Assembly (NCBI GenBank): GCA_944372725.1 | Contig: CALWAA010000042.1 | Location: forward strand, 1 to 8,347 | DNA length: 8,347 nt | Source of the DNA: an uncultured Bacilli bacterium | GTDB lineage: Bacteria > Bacillota_I > Bacilli_A > RF39 > UBA660 | Direction of reading: 5' to 3' | In this document: piece by piece, positions 1-5,499 of the stretch | How the letters are laid out: each line of letters starts with the position of its first letter | Numbering within the stretch: position 1 is the stretch's first letter | The notes under the pieces: generated by a model | Databases searched by the model: none | What the model was told of the DNA's origin: nothing | The model's input: the letters and a program-made list of their open reading frames with translations, nothing else | Translations under genes and position numbers: made by a program

Positions 1-92
1 TGTATATGAGTATTTTTTATTTCGGATATCCAAATTTAAATTTATATATAATTCGGATTTCAATATTTTAATGAACATAAGCTTATTTTTTC

Positions 93-121
93 TTTTCAAA
101 ATATCAAATATATCTTATAAT
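93..121 (+). promoter_or_regulatory. Promoter of tRNA-Leu
   Basis: A TTTTCA -35-like hexamer (93-98) is separated by 17 bases from a perfect TATAAT -10 (116-121). The -10 ends 8 bases before the mature tRNA 5' end, a normal arrangement for a tRNA promoter in low-GC Firmicutes. Confidence 0.7.
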
Positions 122-129
122 AGAACTAT

Positions 130-216
130 GCAGGAATGGCGGAATTGGTAGACGCGCTACTTTGAGGGGGTAGTGAATTTTCATTCGTGAGAGTTCAAAT
201 CTCTTTTCCTGCACCA
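130..216 (+). tRNA. tRNA-Leu (anticodon GAG)
   Basis: A long-variable-arm (class II) tRNA with CCA encoded. The acceptor stem GCAGGAA (130-136) pairs with TTCCTGC (206-212), followed by discriminator A and CCA (214-216). The D-arm carries the usual GGTAGAC. The anticodon stem CTACT/GGTAG has one U-G pair and encloses loop TTGAGGG, giving anticodon GAG for CUC/CUU leucine codons. The T-arm is GAGAG-TTCAAAT-CTCTT. The 3' end has been used as an integration target: its last 15 bases and the next base recur exactly at 430-445. Confidence 0.97.
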
Positions 217-217
217 A
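202..217 (+). repeat. Attachment-site core, tRNA-proximal copy
   Basis: TCTTTTCCTGCACCAA covers the 3' end of the tRNA (T-stem 3' strand, acceptor 3' strand, CCA) and is repeated exactly at 430-445, 228 bases away. Exact duplication of a tRNA 3' end flanking integrase sequence is the usual footprint of tyrosine-recombinase integration. The match stops on both sides (C versus T upstream, T versus A downstream), so 16 bases is the full identity. Confidence 0.8.
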
Positions 218-228
218 TAAGCTATTTC

Positions 229-252
229 CCTCGAAATTTCGAGGTTTTTTAA
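229..252 (+). terminator. Rho-independent terminator after tRNA-Leu
   Basis: A perfect 16-base palindrome CCTCGAAATTTCGAGG (229-244) is followed directly by six T. It lies 12 bases after the CCA end. Given the duplicated tRNA end downstream, this terminator was probably brought in by the integrated element, with the original one lying after the second copy (456-483). That is inference. Confidence 0.8.
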
Positions 253-267
253 TTTATTTTTTGCCGA

Positions 268-289
268 TTACGTAACATTTACGTAACAT
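268..289. repeat. Tandem 11-bp repeats, candidate integrase arm sites
   Basis: TTACGTAACAT occurs twice back to back (268-278 and 279-289). Each copy holds the 8-base palindrome TTACGTAA. They lie between the end of the integrase remnant and the tRNA-proximal attachment core, where arm-type integrase binding sites usually sit in phage and ICE attachment regions. Assignment as arm sites rests on position and repetition only. Confidence 0.45.
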
Positions 290-298
290 TTTCTCCTT

Positions 299-430
299 TC
301 AATTTAATATATTTCTTGATTTATCTCGATTTGCTTCTTCATATGGATGAGCATACGTTCTTTTAATAACATCAATTGTATCACCTAGGCGTTGTGCTAT
401 AATTCCATATAATTCTTTAAGAGGGATGTT
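299..430 (-). pseudogene. Tyrosine integrase, C-terminal remnant
   Basis: Reading the minus strand, 43 codons from about 430 down to the TGA at 299-301 encode the end of a phage/ICE-type tyrosine recombinase. The segment includes IIAQRLGDTIDVIKRTYAHP. The RLG motif matches the conserved box before the nucleophile, and the Tyr of TYAH (codon 353-355) is at the catalytic position. All upstream parts, including the catalytic R-K-HxxR residues and the arm-binding domain, are missing. Homology appears to end at the distal attachment repeat (430-445); the frame stays open through that repeat but meets a TAA at 467-469. There is no start codon with a ribosome binding site, so this cannot make a working integrase. 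It is the relic of an element inserted in tRNA-Leu, oriented with the gene's 3' end toward the tRNA. Confidence 0.8.
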
Positions 431-445
431 CTTTTCCTGCACCAA
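430..445 (+). repeat. Attachment-site core, distal copy
   Basis: Exact second copy of the 16-base tRNA-end sequence at 202-217. It ends in ACCAA and is followed 10 bases later by a terminator-like hairpin, as expected if this is the displaced original 3' end of the tRNA gene. The integrase remnant stops here. Confidence 0.8.
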
Positions 446-455
446 ATAGTGATTT

Positions 456-483
456 AAAGCAACTCTTTAAAGTTGTTTTTTCT
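456..483 (+). terminator. Terminator-like hairpin, probably the original tRNA-Leu terminator
   Basis: CAACT (460-464) pairs with AGTTG (471-475) around a 6-base loop. The helix can extend by AAAG (456-459) pairing into the following T run (476-481). It follows the distal attachment copy, so it fits the native terminator of the tRNA gene before the element inserted. The stem is weak, so confidence is moderate. Confidence 0.5.
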
Positions 484-497
484 TTTCTTAAAATATA

Positions 498-506
498 TGT
501 TAAAAT
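498..506 (+). promoter_or_regulatory. Extended -10 promoter of glf
   Basis: TGTTAAAAT gives a TGn plus TAAAAT extended -10 element, 18 bases before the glf ATG. The hexamer at the proper -35 distance (TTTTCT, 478-483) is poor, so the promoter would rely on the extended -10. The same TGT-TAAAAT arrangement occurs before der. Confidence 0.5.
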
Positions 507-524
507 AATATTAAGGTGGTTATA

Positions 525-1640
525 ATGAATAAGAAATATGATTATTTAATTGTTGGCTCTGGTTTATATGGCTCAGTACTTGCATATGAACTAACCAAGA
601 AAAATAAAAGTGTGTTAGTTTTAGAAAAAAGAAATCATATTGGTGGAAATATATATACCGAAAATATAAATGGGATTAATGTACATAAATATGGCGCTCA
701 TATCTTCCATACTTCTAATGAAGATATATGGAAATATGTCAATCAGTTTGCTAAATTCAACAATTTTATTAATTCTCCCATTGCTAATTATAATGGTGAA
801 CTTTATAATTTACCATTTAATATGAATACTTTTACGCGCCTTTGGCATGATGTGATAACACCAAGTGATGCGATAAAACGAATTGAAGAAGAAAAGAAAG
901 AGCTAAAAGATAAAACGCCAACTAATTTAGAAGAACAAGCGATTAGTTTAGTAGGAAAAACCATTTATAAAAAACTAGTAAAAGGATATACAGAGAAACA
1001 ATGGGGCAAAAAGTGTATTGAACTGCCAGCTTTTATTATTAAAAGATTACCAGTTAGATTTACTTTTAACAATAATTATTTTAATGATATTTATCAAGGA
1101 ATACCCATTGGTGGATATACAAGGATTATTGAAAAAATGCTAGAGAAAAGTGAAGTAAAATTAAATACAGATTATTTAGAGAAAAAAGAATATTATAATT
1201 CTTTAGCAAATAAAGTGATTTATACGGGTGGAATTGATGAATATTTTGGATTCAAGTTAGGAAAATTAGAATACCGTAGTCTGGAATTTAAAATGGAAAT
1301 ATTATAAGAAGTAGATAATTATCAAGGGAATGCTGTCATTAATTACACAGATAGCAAAACTCCATATACAAGAATTATTGAACATAAACATTTTGAGGCG
1401 AATGATTGTAAAGGTACCATTATAACCAAAGAATATCCTCAAGCTTATACTAACAATTCTATTGCTTATTATCCTATCAATGATGATAAAAATAATTCAT
1501 TATACGAAAAATATCATGCTCTAGCCGAAAAAGAAGAAAATGTCTATTTTGGTGGACGTCTAGGATTATACAAATATTATGATATGGATAAAATTATGGA
1601 ACAAGCTTTAAGCCTAGCAAAGAAATTAGAGGAAGAATAA
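525..1640 (+). pseudogene. glf: UDP-galactopyranose mutase, interrupted by an in-frame stop
   Basis: Glf is a cytoplasmic FAD enzyme that converts UDP-galactopyranose to UDP-galactofuranose, the donor for galactofuranose in surface glycans. I place the start at ATG 525, behind AAGGTGG (513-519, spacer 5), not at the in-frame GTG 516 that overlaps that site. An N-terminal Rossmann motif VGSGLYG is followed by LVLEKRNHIGGN, GAHIFHT and EKQWGK, all family hallmarks. Codon 261 (1305-1307) is TAA. The same frame then continues for 110 clean codons with the expected C-terminal motifs DNYQGNAVINYTD, TPYTRIIEHKHF, YYPIND, FGGRLG and KYYDMD, ending at TAA 1638-1640. Total length (~370 codons) matches the family. 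Termination at 261 would remove the end of the FAD and substrate site, so the product should be inactive. The downstream part has no start or ribosome binding site of its own. A sequencing error or a very recent nonsense event would look the same. Confidence 0.88.
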
Positions 1641-1650
1641 CCTCTTTTTT
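1628..1650 (+). terminator. Terminator after glf
   Basis: AGAGG (1628-1632) pairs with CCTCT (1641-1645) over an 8-base loop that contains the glf stop codon, followed by T to 1650. The stem is short but the T run is good. Confidence 0.55.
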
Positions 1651-1662
1651 AAAAATGTAAAC

Positions 1663-1710
1663 TTTAGTTGCGACATTTCCAAGTCTACTTGGTAGAGTGC
1701 AACCGCTAAA
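1663..1710 (+). promoter_or_regulatory. Inverted repeat and candidate structured leader or operator
   Basis: The perfect dyad CCAAGT-CT-ACTTGG (1679-1692) is nested inside GTTGC (1667-1671)/GCAAC (1699-1703), which is nested inside TTTA (1663-1666)/TAAA (1707-1710) with a three-base CGC bulge. It sits about 30 bases before the start of the XRE regulator gene. Two readings are possible: an autoregulatory operator (the 14-bp dyad), or a folded 5' leader RNA. I do not recognise it as a known riboswitch class. I could not assign a convincing promoter here, so whether it is transcribed is open. Confidence 0.4.
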
Positions 1711-1740
1711 TTTGCTAAGATGAAACCCGAGGTGAGAAAA

Positions 1741-2340
1741 ATGAATATAGGTGAAAAAATCTATAATTTAAGAAAAAAGAAAAATTTAAGTCAAGAAGAC
1801 TTAGCAAGTATTCTGAATGTTTCAAGACAAACCATTTCCAAATGGGAAACAGGAGAATCCAATCCTGATATTGATAAAATCGTTCCTTTATGTAACTTTT
1901 TTGAAATATCAACAGATGAATTTTTAAAAGGAAGAGATATTGTCTACGAAAAAAAATTAGACAAAGAAAAAAAGAAAAATAAAGCTTTAACATTCTCATT
2001 ATGTTTAATTATCTTCGGAGTGATGATTATTCTTGTGATGCTCTTAGAAGATTTAGATGTGAGTGAAAGTATTATTGGTTCAATTATTATGTTTGGCCTA
2101 ATTTTAATAGGAGTATTATTAATTTATTATTTTATGTCAAAAGAAAGTGAAAAGAAAGAAGATAAACAAGGAAAAGTAATGAATAAAATTATCTTTTTAG
2201 GAACTATTATCATTTATTTTTTAGTAAGTTTTATTTGGAATTCTTGGGCCTATTCTTGGATTATATTTATAATTGGCGTTTTAGTAATGCAAATTGCCAA
2301 ATTAGTTAGAATGTTAGGAAGTGATAAACATGAAAAATAA
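1741..2340 (+). CDS. XRE-type transcriptional regulator with four membrane helices
   Basis: A 199-aa protein. Residues 1-63 form a Cro/C1-type helix-turn-helix (RKKKNLSQEDLASILNVSRQ, then TISKWETGESNPDID), strongly typical of Firmicutes XRE regulators. A lysine-rich linker (71-81) leads to four hydrophobic segments at about 83-102, 111-131, 150-167 and 170-188, so the DNA-binding domain should be tethered to the inner face of the membrane. I chose ATG 1741 because it follows GAGGTGAG (1729-1736) and begins the domain; the in-frame ATG at 1720 has no such site and adds seven unconserved residues. The gene overlaps the next one by 11 bases, so the two are surely co-translated. By analogy with PadR/HAAS-domain/DUF4097 operons in Firmicutes, it may sense envelope state and regulate its own operon; that role is inference. 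The dyad at 1679-1692 is a candidate operator. Confidence 0.9.
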   Translation: MNIGEKIYNLRKKKNLSQEDLASILNVSRQTISKWETGESNPDIDKIVPLCNFFEISTDEFLKGRDIVYEKKLDKEKKKNKALTFSLCLIIFGVMIILVMLLEDLDVSESIIGSIIMFGLILIGVLLIYYFMSKESEKKEDKQGKVMNKIIFLGTIIIYFLVSFIWNSWAYSWIIFIIGVLVMQIAKLVRMLGSDKHEK

Positions 2341-3190
2341 AAAAATAATCATAAGTATCATCACATTAATTATCTTAATTATTGTTTTAATTGGGGTAAT
2401 TGTATTTGGAATAGCAAAAGGTGGGAACTTTTCATTTTTAGAAAAAACAAGTACCATATATGATGAAGAATTTAGTGATATTGCAAGTATTTTGGTAAAT
2501 GTTAAAAGTTATGATGTTAAAATAAAAGAAACAAATGAAGAAAAGCTAAAAGTAGAAATTACCGGAAGTAGTAAAAATAAAGATAAGATAAAAGTAGAAC
2601 AAACGGAAAATAAGCTAGAAATAGGGCAGAAAAAATCTATTGTTTGTATTGGTTTATGTTTATATGATGAGACCATTACTATCTATATACCTACAGATTA
2701 TGACATAAAGTACAATCATTCATCTTCTTCTGGTTCCCTAGAAGTAGAAAGTACAATAGCAATGGGAAATATTAAAACGACAAGTGGTGATATTACGTTA
2801 AAAGGATTGGATAATGGGGAAGTAAATTCAACAAGTGGTAATATAAATATAGATAATGCCAAAGAACTAAATGTAAATTCTACCAGTGGTGATATTAAAG
2901 TTGGTAAAGTAAATAATATCACTTTAAGTGCTACCAGTGGGAATGTTGAAATTACTGAAATCACCAATAAAATAAATGGAAGTACAACCAGCGGTGATAT
3001 CGAGATTAATAAATTAGCAATCAAAGAAAATTCAAGTTTAGAAGCAAGAAGTGGTAACATTGATATAGGTTTAAAAAATAAAGTATTTATTGATGCCAAA
3101 ACAAATAGTGGCAATATAGATATTGCTAATTCCAATACAAATCCTATTTTAACAATCACGACGACGAGTGGTGATATCACAGCTAAATAA
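2330..3190 (+). CDS. Membrane-anchored DUF4097-family protein
   Basis: A 286-aa protein starting at ATG 2330 behind AGGAAGTG (2316-2323); an in-frame GTG at 2321 lies inside that site. Residues 6-28 form one membrane anchor preceded by lysines, so the rest should be extracellular. From about residue 135 the protein repeats short beta-turns of the form (S/T)SG(D/N)I/V: TTSGDI, STSGNI, STSGDI, ATSGNV, TTSGDI, ARSGNI, TNSGNI, TTSGDI, spaced roughly 15-20 residues, ending at the last turn. This is the right-handed beta-solenoid pattern of DUF4097 (PF13349), known from Bacillus YvlB and relatives, whose members lie in cell-envelope stress operons. Two cysteines in VCIGLC (about residue 107-111) could form a disulfide. 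Its biochemical activity is not known; the operon partner suggests it works with the membrane-bound regulator. Confidence 0.88.
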   Translation: MKNKKIIISIITLIILIIVLIGVIVFGIAKGGNFSFLEKTSTIYDEEFSDIASILVNVKSYDVKIKETNEEKLKVEITGSSKNKDKIKVEQTENKLEIGQKKSIVCIGLCLYDETITIYIPTDYDIKYNHSSSSGSLEVESTIAMGNIKTTSGDITLKGLDNGEVNSTSGNINIDNAKELNVNSTSGDIKVGKVNNITLSATSGNVEITEITNKINGSTTSGDIEINKLAIKENSSLEARSGNIDIGLKNKVFIDAKTNSGNIDIANSNTNPILTITTTSGDITAK

Positions 3191-3222
3191 CAAAATTGTA
3201 ATATACCAAGAACTTAGAATAA

Positions 3223-3251
3223 TTGAAGAATATAAAAATATATGATAAAAT
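3223..3251 (+). promoter_or_regulatory. Promoter of the DUF975/CmpB-like gene
   Basis: TTGAAG (3223-3228), a 17-base spacer, and TAAAAT (3246-3251) preceded by TGA (extended -10). It lies 23 bases before the start codon, so the gene has its own transcription start even though no clear terminator follows the DUF4097 gene. Confidence 0.7.
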
Positions 3252-3274
3252 GATTTTGTGATTGGGGTAGTAGT

Positions 3275-4849
3275 ATGTTTAGCAGGAAAAAATTAAAAAA
3301 GTTAGGGAAAGAAGCTTTTTATCGAAACTGGAAATCTTGTATTATTATTTGTTTTATTTTTACGGTACTAGTTGGTGGTACAGTAATTACATTACATAAA
3401 GAGTTAAATAGTAGTAATAAAAACGAAGTTGTAGATGTAAATTCTTCCCAAGCAGATACTAATTCTGATATTGTAAATGAATTTGTAAATGGTCTAAATA
3501 ATGATGAAAATGAAGTCCCTGGATTTTTACAAAATACGACGAAAGGTGTAATTGGCCCCATTGCCAATAATGTCTCTAAATCAGGCAGTTTCTTATTTGG
3601 TATTTTAAACGCTATCAATCAAGCTTTATTTAAAGACCGTATTTGGGCTAGTGTAATCATTATTATTGGTGCAATTGTATCTTTGTTTTACTGGATATTT
3701 GTAAGTAAAGTAATAGAAGTAGGAAATGCTCGATTTTTCTTAGAAAACAGAAAATATACTAAAACAAAAGCAAATAAACTCTTATTACCATACCGCCTTG
3801 GTAAAACAAGACATACAGCCTATACAATGTTTTTAAAGAATTTATACACAATTTTATGGAGTTTTACAATTATAGGTGGATTTATAAAATATTATTCTTA
3901 TTGTTTAGTCCCATATATTTTAGCAGAAAATCCTAATATGAAAACAAAAGATGTAATAAAACTTTCGAGAGATATGATGAATGGTTATAAATGGGAAATG
4001 TTTAAATTAGATTTATCATTTATTGGCTATTATATATTAGGAATTATCACATTTAATATATCTAATTTAGTATTTACAACTCCATATATAAATGCAACAA
4101 AAGCAGAAAGTTATATGTTTATAAGAGATATTTCTAAAACGAAAGGAATTAAAAATGTAGAACTATTAAAGGATATAAACTTAGAAGGTGAAATTGTTTT
4201 TGAAGAATATCCTATCTATGAATATATGCTTAAATCTTCTAAACAAGAGCATTGGTCAAAATTTAATTATAATCGCAAATATTCAATAACTGATATTATT
4301 TTAATCTTCTTTATTGTTGCAATATTTGGTTATATATTTGAAGTATTATTACATTTATTTCAATATGGTGAATTAGTAAAAAGAGGAACACTTCAAGGAC
4401 CATGGCTACCAATATGGGGAGCTGGAGGCGTAGCTATGCTTGTTTTATTAAAACCAGTAAGAAAAAATCCTTTTGTTTATTTTGTTTTAGCGATGCTTGT
4501 AAGTGGTATCATTGAATATAGTACGAGTGTGTATTTAGAACTAGTACATCACATGTCATGGTGGGATTATCAAGGATATTTCTTAAATATAAATGGCAGA
4601 GTATGCTTAGAAGGATTATTACTCTTTGCAACTGGTGGAATATTAATAACTTATATTGTTGCTCCACTTATTGGAAAATTTCTAGATAAAGTAGAAAAGA
4701 AAATCAAGATTATAGCATGTATTATCTTAGTCAGTTTAATAGCTTTTGACTTCTATTATTCTAGTAAATATCCCAATACAGGTGAGGGCGTAACAAACGA
4801 AATAACGGAATCAAAATTAGAAGAATATATAAATAGCAAGAGAAATTAA
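3275..4849 (+). CDS. Polytopic membrane protein, DUF975-like plus CmpB-like domains
   Basis: A 524-aa protein with two halves. The N-terminal half (about 1-285) resembles DUF975 (PF06161): a basic start (FSRKKLKKLGKEAFYRNWK), a helix at 21-40, a low-complexity polar loop at 42-95, helices near 125-147, 190-215 and 248-268, and the motif ENPNMKTKDVIKLSRDMMNGYKWEMF, given here only in part as PNMKTKDVIKLSRDMMNG. The C-terminal half (about 335-495) resembles the putative ABC-transporter type IV family (PF06541, CmpB-like): GYIFEVLLH, RGTLQGPWLPIWGAGG, IEYSTS, a WWDY segment and NINGRVCLEG are its conserved pieces, with about five helices. The ribosome binding site is a modest GGGG (3264-3267). 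Neither domain has a firmly known function. Both are usually encoded as separate proteins in my recollection, so the fusion is noteworthy. The charged linker at 285-335 separates them. Confidence 0.85.
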   Translation: MFSRKKLKKLGKEAFYRNWKSCIIICFIFTVLVGGTVITLHKELNSSNKNEVVDVNSSQADTNSDIVNEFVNGLNNDENEVPGFLQNTTKGVIGPIANNVSKSGSFLFGILNAINQALFKDRIWASVIIIIGAIVSLFYWIFVSKVIEVGNARFFLENRKYTKTKANKLLLPYRLGKTRHTAYTMFLKNLYTILWSFTIIGGFIKYYSYCLVPYILAENPNMKTKDVIKLSRDMMNGYKWEMFKLDLSFIGYYILGIITFNISNLVFTTPYINATKAESYMFIRDISKTKGIKNVELLKDINLEGEIVFEEYPIYEYMLKSSKQEHWSKFNYNRKYSITDIILIFFIVAIFGYIFEVLLHLFQYGELVKRGTLQGPWLPIWGAGGVAMLVLLKPVRKNPFVYFVLAMLVSGIIEYSTSVYLELVHHMSWWDYQGYFLNINGRVCLEGLLLFATGGILITYIVAPLIGKFLDKVEKKIKIIACIILVSLIAFDFYYSSKYPNTGEGVTNEITESKLEEYINSKRN

Positions 4850-4869
4850 CCTCTTGCTTTTGTCGTTTT
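4835..4869 (+). terminator. Terminator after the DUF975/CmpB-like gene
   Basis: AGCAAGAG (4835-4842) pairs perfectly with CTCTTGCT (4851-4858) around an 8-base loop that includes the stop codon. It is followed by TTTTGTCGTTTTTT. Confidence 0.85.
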
Positions 4870-4886
4870 TTGTCGAACGGTTTTTC

Positions 4887-4915
4887 TTGATTTTTCTAAT
4901 ATAGTGGTTCATAAT
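4887..4915 (+). promoter_or_regulatory. Candidate promoter of the small-peptide transcript
   Basis: TTGATT (4887-4892), a 17-base spacer, and CATAAT (4910-4915). Transcription would start near 4922 and give a leader of about 95 bases before the TTG start codon. The hexamers are close to consensus, but AT-rich sequence makes chance matches common. Confidence 0.5.
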
Positions 4916-4961
4916 AAATAATCGTTATTTACTGGTGGTAGCGCCTGCTTTCCATTTTATT

Positions 4962-4987
4962 AGTAGTTTAAACTACTGAATATTCAG
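4962..4987. promoter_or_regulatory. Two overlapping perfect palindromes in the small-peptide leader
   Basis: AGTAGTTTAAACTACT (4962-4977) and CTGAATATTCAG (4976-4987) are both perfect and share two bases, so as RNA hairpins they compete at the junction. GGGGG and TTTTT follow at once (4987-4996). They could be protein-binding dyads or mutually exclusive RNA structures upstream of the Shine-Dalgarno site at 5007. Confidence 0.45.
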
Positions 4988-5018
4988 GGGGTTTTTACGA
5001 AAGTGCGGAGGAGTGCAT

Positions 5019-5099
5019 TTGAGTGATACGAAATTATTGCTTATTATAATAATTTTACTCATTTCTATTATTAGAGAAGAGCAAAATAAAAGACGCTAG
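5019..5099 (+). CDS. Small hydrophobic peptide, 26 aa, TTG start
   Basis: Not a recognised gene. GGAGGAG (5007-5013) stands five bases before TTG 5019, ideal Shine-Dalgarno geometry, and the following 26 codons end at TAG 5097. The peptide starts MSDTK, has a 13-residue hydrophobic core (residues 6-18, nearly all Leu and Ile), and ends in a charged tail REEQNKRR. One short membrane helix plus a basic tail is the shape of type I toxins and other small membrane peptides of Firmicutes. It lies in its own 371-bp gap with a promoter-like pair, palindromes in the leader and stem-loops after the stop. I see no antisense RNA promoter that I can defend. GTG 5013 is an in-frame alternative start but overlaps the ribosome binding site. 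Without comparative data the toxin idea is only a hypothesis. Confidence 0.5.
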   Translation: MSDTKLLLIIIILLISIIREEQNKRR

Positions 5100-5159
5100 C
5101 CAAAAGGCATAGCGCAAACCAGTAAGGTAGGCGTTATCCACTAAGTGAATAACACTTAC
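5094..5159 (+). other. Stem-loops in the 3' region of the small-peptide transcript
   Basis: First, CGCTAGCC (5094-5101) pairs with GGC-A-TAGCG (5106-5114) over an AAAA loop, with one bulged A; the helix includes the peptide's stop codon. Second, GTAAG (5122-5126)/CTTAC (5155-5159) encloses GTTAT (5133-5137)/ATAAC (5149-5153), which encloses CAC/GTG with a TAA loop. Neither is followed by a T run, so they are not terminators; they suggest a structured RNA. Confidence 0.45.
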
Positions 5160-5200
5160 ATACATATTATATGATATTTTTAATATTTTATCAAGAAGTT

Positions 5201-5229
5201 AAATAGCGGAGTACAGCTATTTATTTTTT
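5201..5229 (+). terminator. Convergent terminator hairpin
   Basis: AAATAGC (5201-5207) pairs with GCTATTT (5216-5222) over an 8-base loop, followed by ATTTTTT on the plus strand. It therefore best terminates plus-strand transcription from the small-peptide unit, running into the last codons of the convergent XRE gene. In the minus direction the same hairpin follows that gene's stop but has no clear T tract. Confidence 0.65.
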
Positions 5230-5469
5230 GCTTAAAATACTTTTAGGATAAGGTTTTCTCTCATCCGTCAAACCCAAAAGATAATCAACGCTAGTATTAT
5301 AAAATAAAGCTAATTTAATCAAAGCCTCAACTGGAATTTGTCTTCTTCCAATTTCATAGCAACTATAGGCTACTTGAGTAACATTCAAAACTTTAGCAAC
5401 ATCTTTTTGCAACAAATCTCTATCTTCTCTAAGGCCTTTTAATCTTTCATATCTTAAATCTTCATTCAT
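5221..5469 (-). CDS. Small XRE-family repressor
   Basis: An 82-aa protein made almost wholly of one Cro/C1-type domain: LREDRDLLQKDVAKVLNVTQ then VAYSCYEIGRRQIPVEALIK and YNTSVDYLLGLTDE, with the helix-turn-helix at about residues 17-38. The ending YLLGLTDERKPYPKS is typical of short phage-like or chromosomal XRE repressors in Firmicutes. The start at 5469 follows GGAGGTC on the minus strand (5475-5481) with a 5-base spacer. It is divergent from the surface-protein gene at 5634, and the 164-bp gap between them carries repeated dyads that overlap the surface gene's promoter. The simplest inference is that this protein binds those dyads and represses the surface protein and itself. I could not pin down its own promoter. 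Confidence 0.92.
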   Translation of the reverse strand: MNEDLRYERLKGLREDRDLLQKDVAKVLNVTQVAYSCYEIGRRQIPVEALIKLALFYNTSVDYLLGLTDERKPYPKSILSKK

Positions 5470-5499
5470 ATTTTGACCTCCATATTTTACATTTTAATT

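Noticed and set aside
1..92. Possible signal in two TTCGGAT repeats (about 20-27 and 52-58)
   Set aside because: Short, imperfect copies in very AT-rich sequence with no gene or structure attached; nothing to support a function.
268..289. CRISPR repeats
   Set aside because: Two copies directly abutting with no spacer between them.
430..466. Extension of the integrase frame through the distal attachment repeat
   Set aside because: The frame is open to a TAA at 467, but the 16 bases are an exact copy of the tRNA end, so the codons there are more likely host sequence read by chance.
1308..1640. Downstream part of glf as a separate gene
   Set aside because: It continues the same frame directly after the TAA, has no ribosome binding site or plausible start, and encodes only the C-terminal end of Glf.
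1684..1720. tRNA-like stretch (TTGGTAGAGTGCAACC)
   Set aside because: It recalls a D-arm, but no anticodon arm, T-arm or acceptor stem can be drawn around it.
1715..1999. Minus-strand open frame of 94 codons
   Set aside because: Antisense to the XRE-membrane gene; Phe/Leu-rich composition is what an AT-rich helix-turn-helix gene gives in the opposite frame, and no ribosome binding site is visible.
2716..3180. Minus-strand open frame of 154 codons
   Set aside because: Shadow of the repeated SG(D/N)I codons of the DUF4097 gene; its own repeated PLV pattern is just the complement of those turns.
3319..3618. Minus-strand open frame of 99 codons
   Set aside because: Lies wholly inside the N-terminal half of the 524-aa membrane-protein gene and has no initiation signal.
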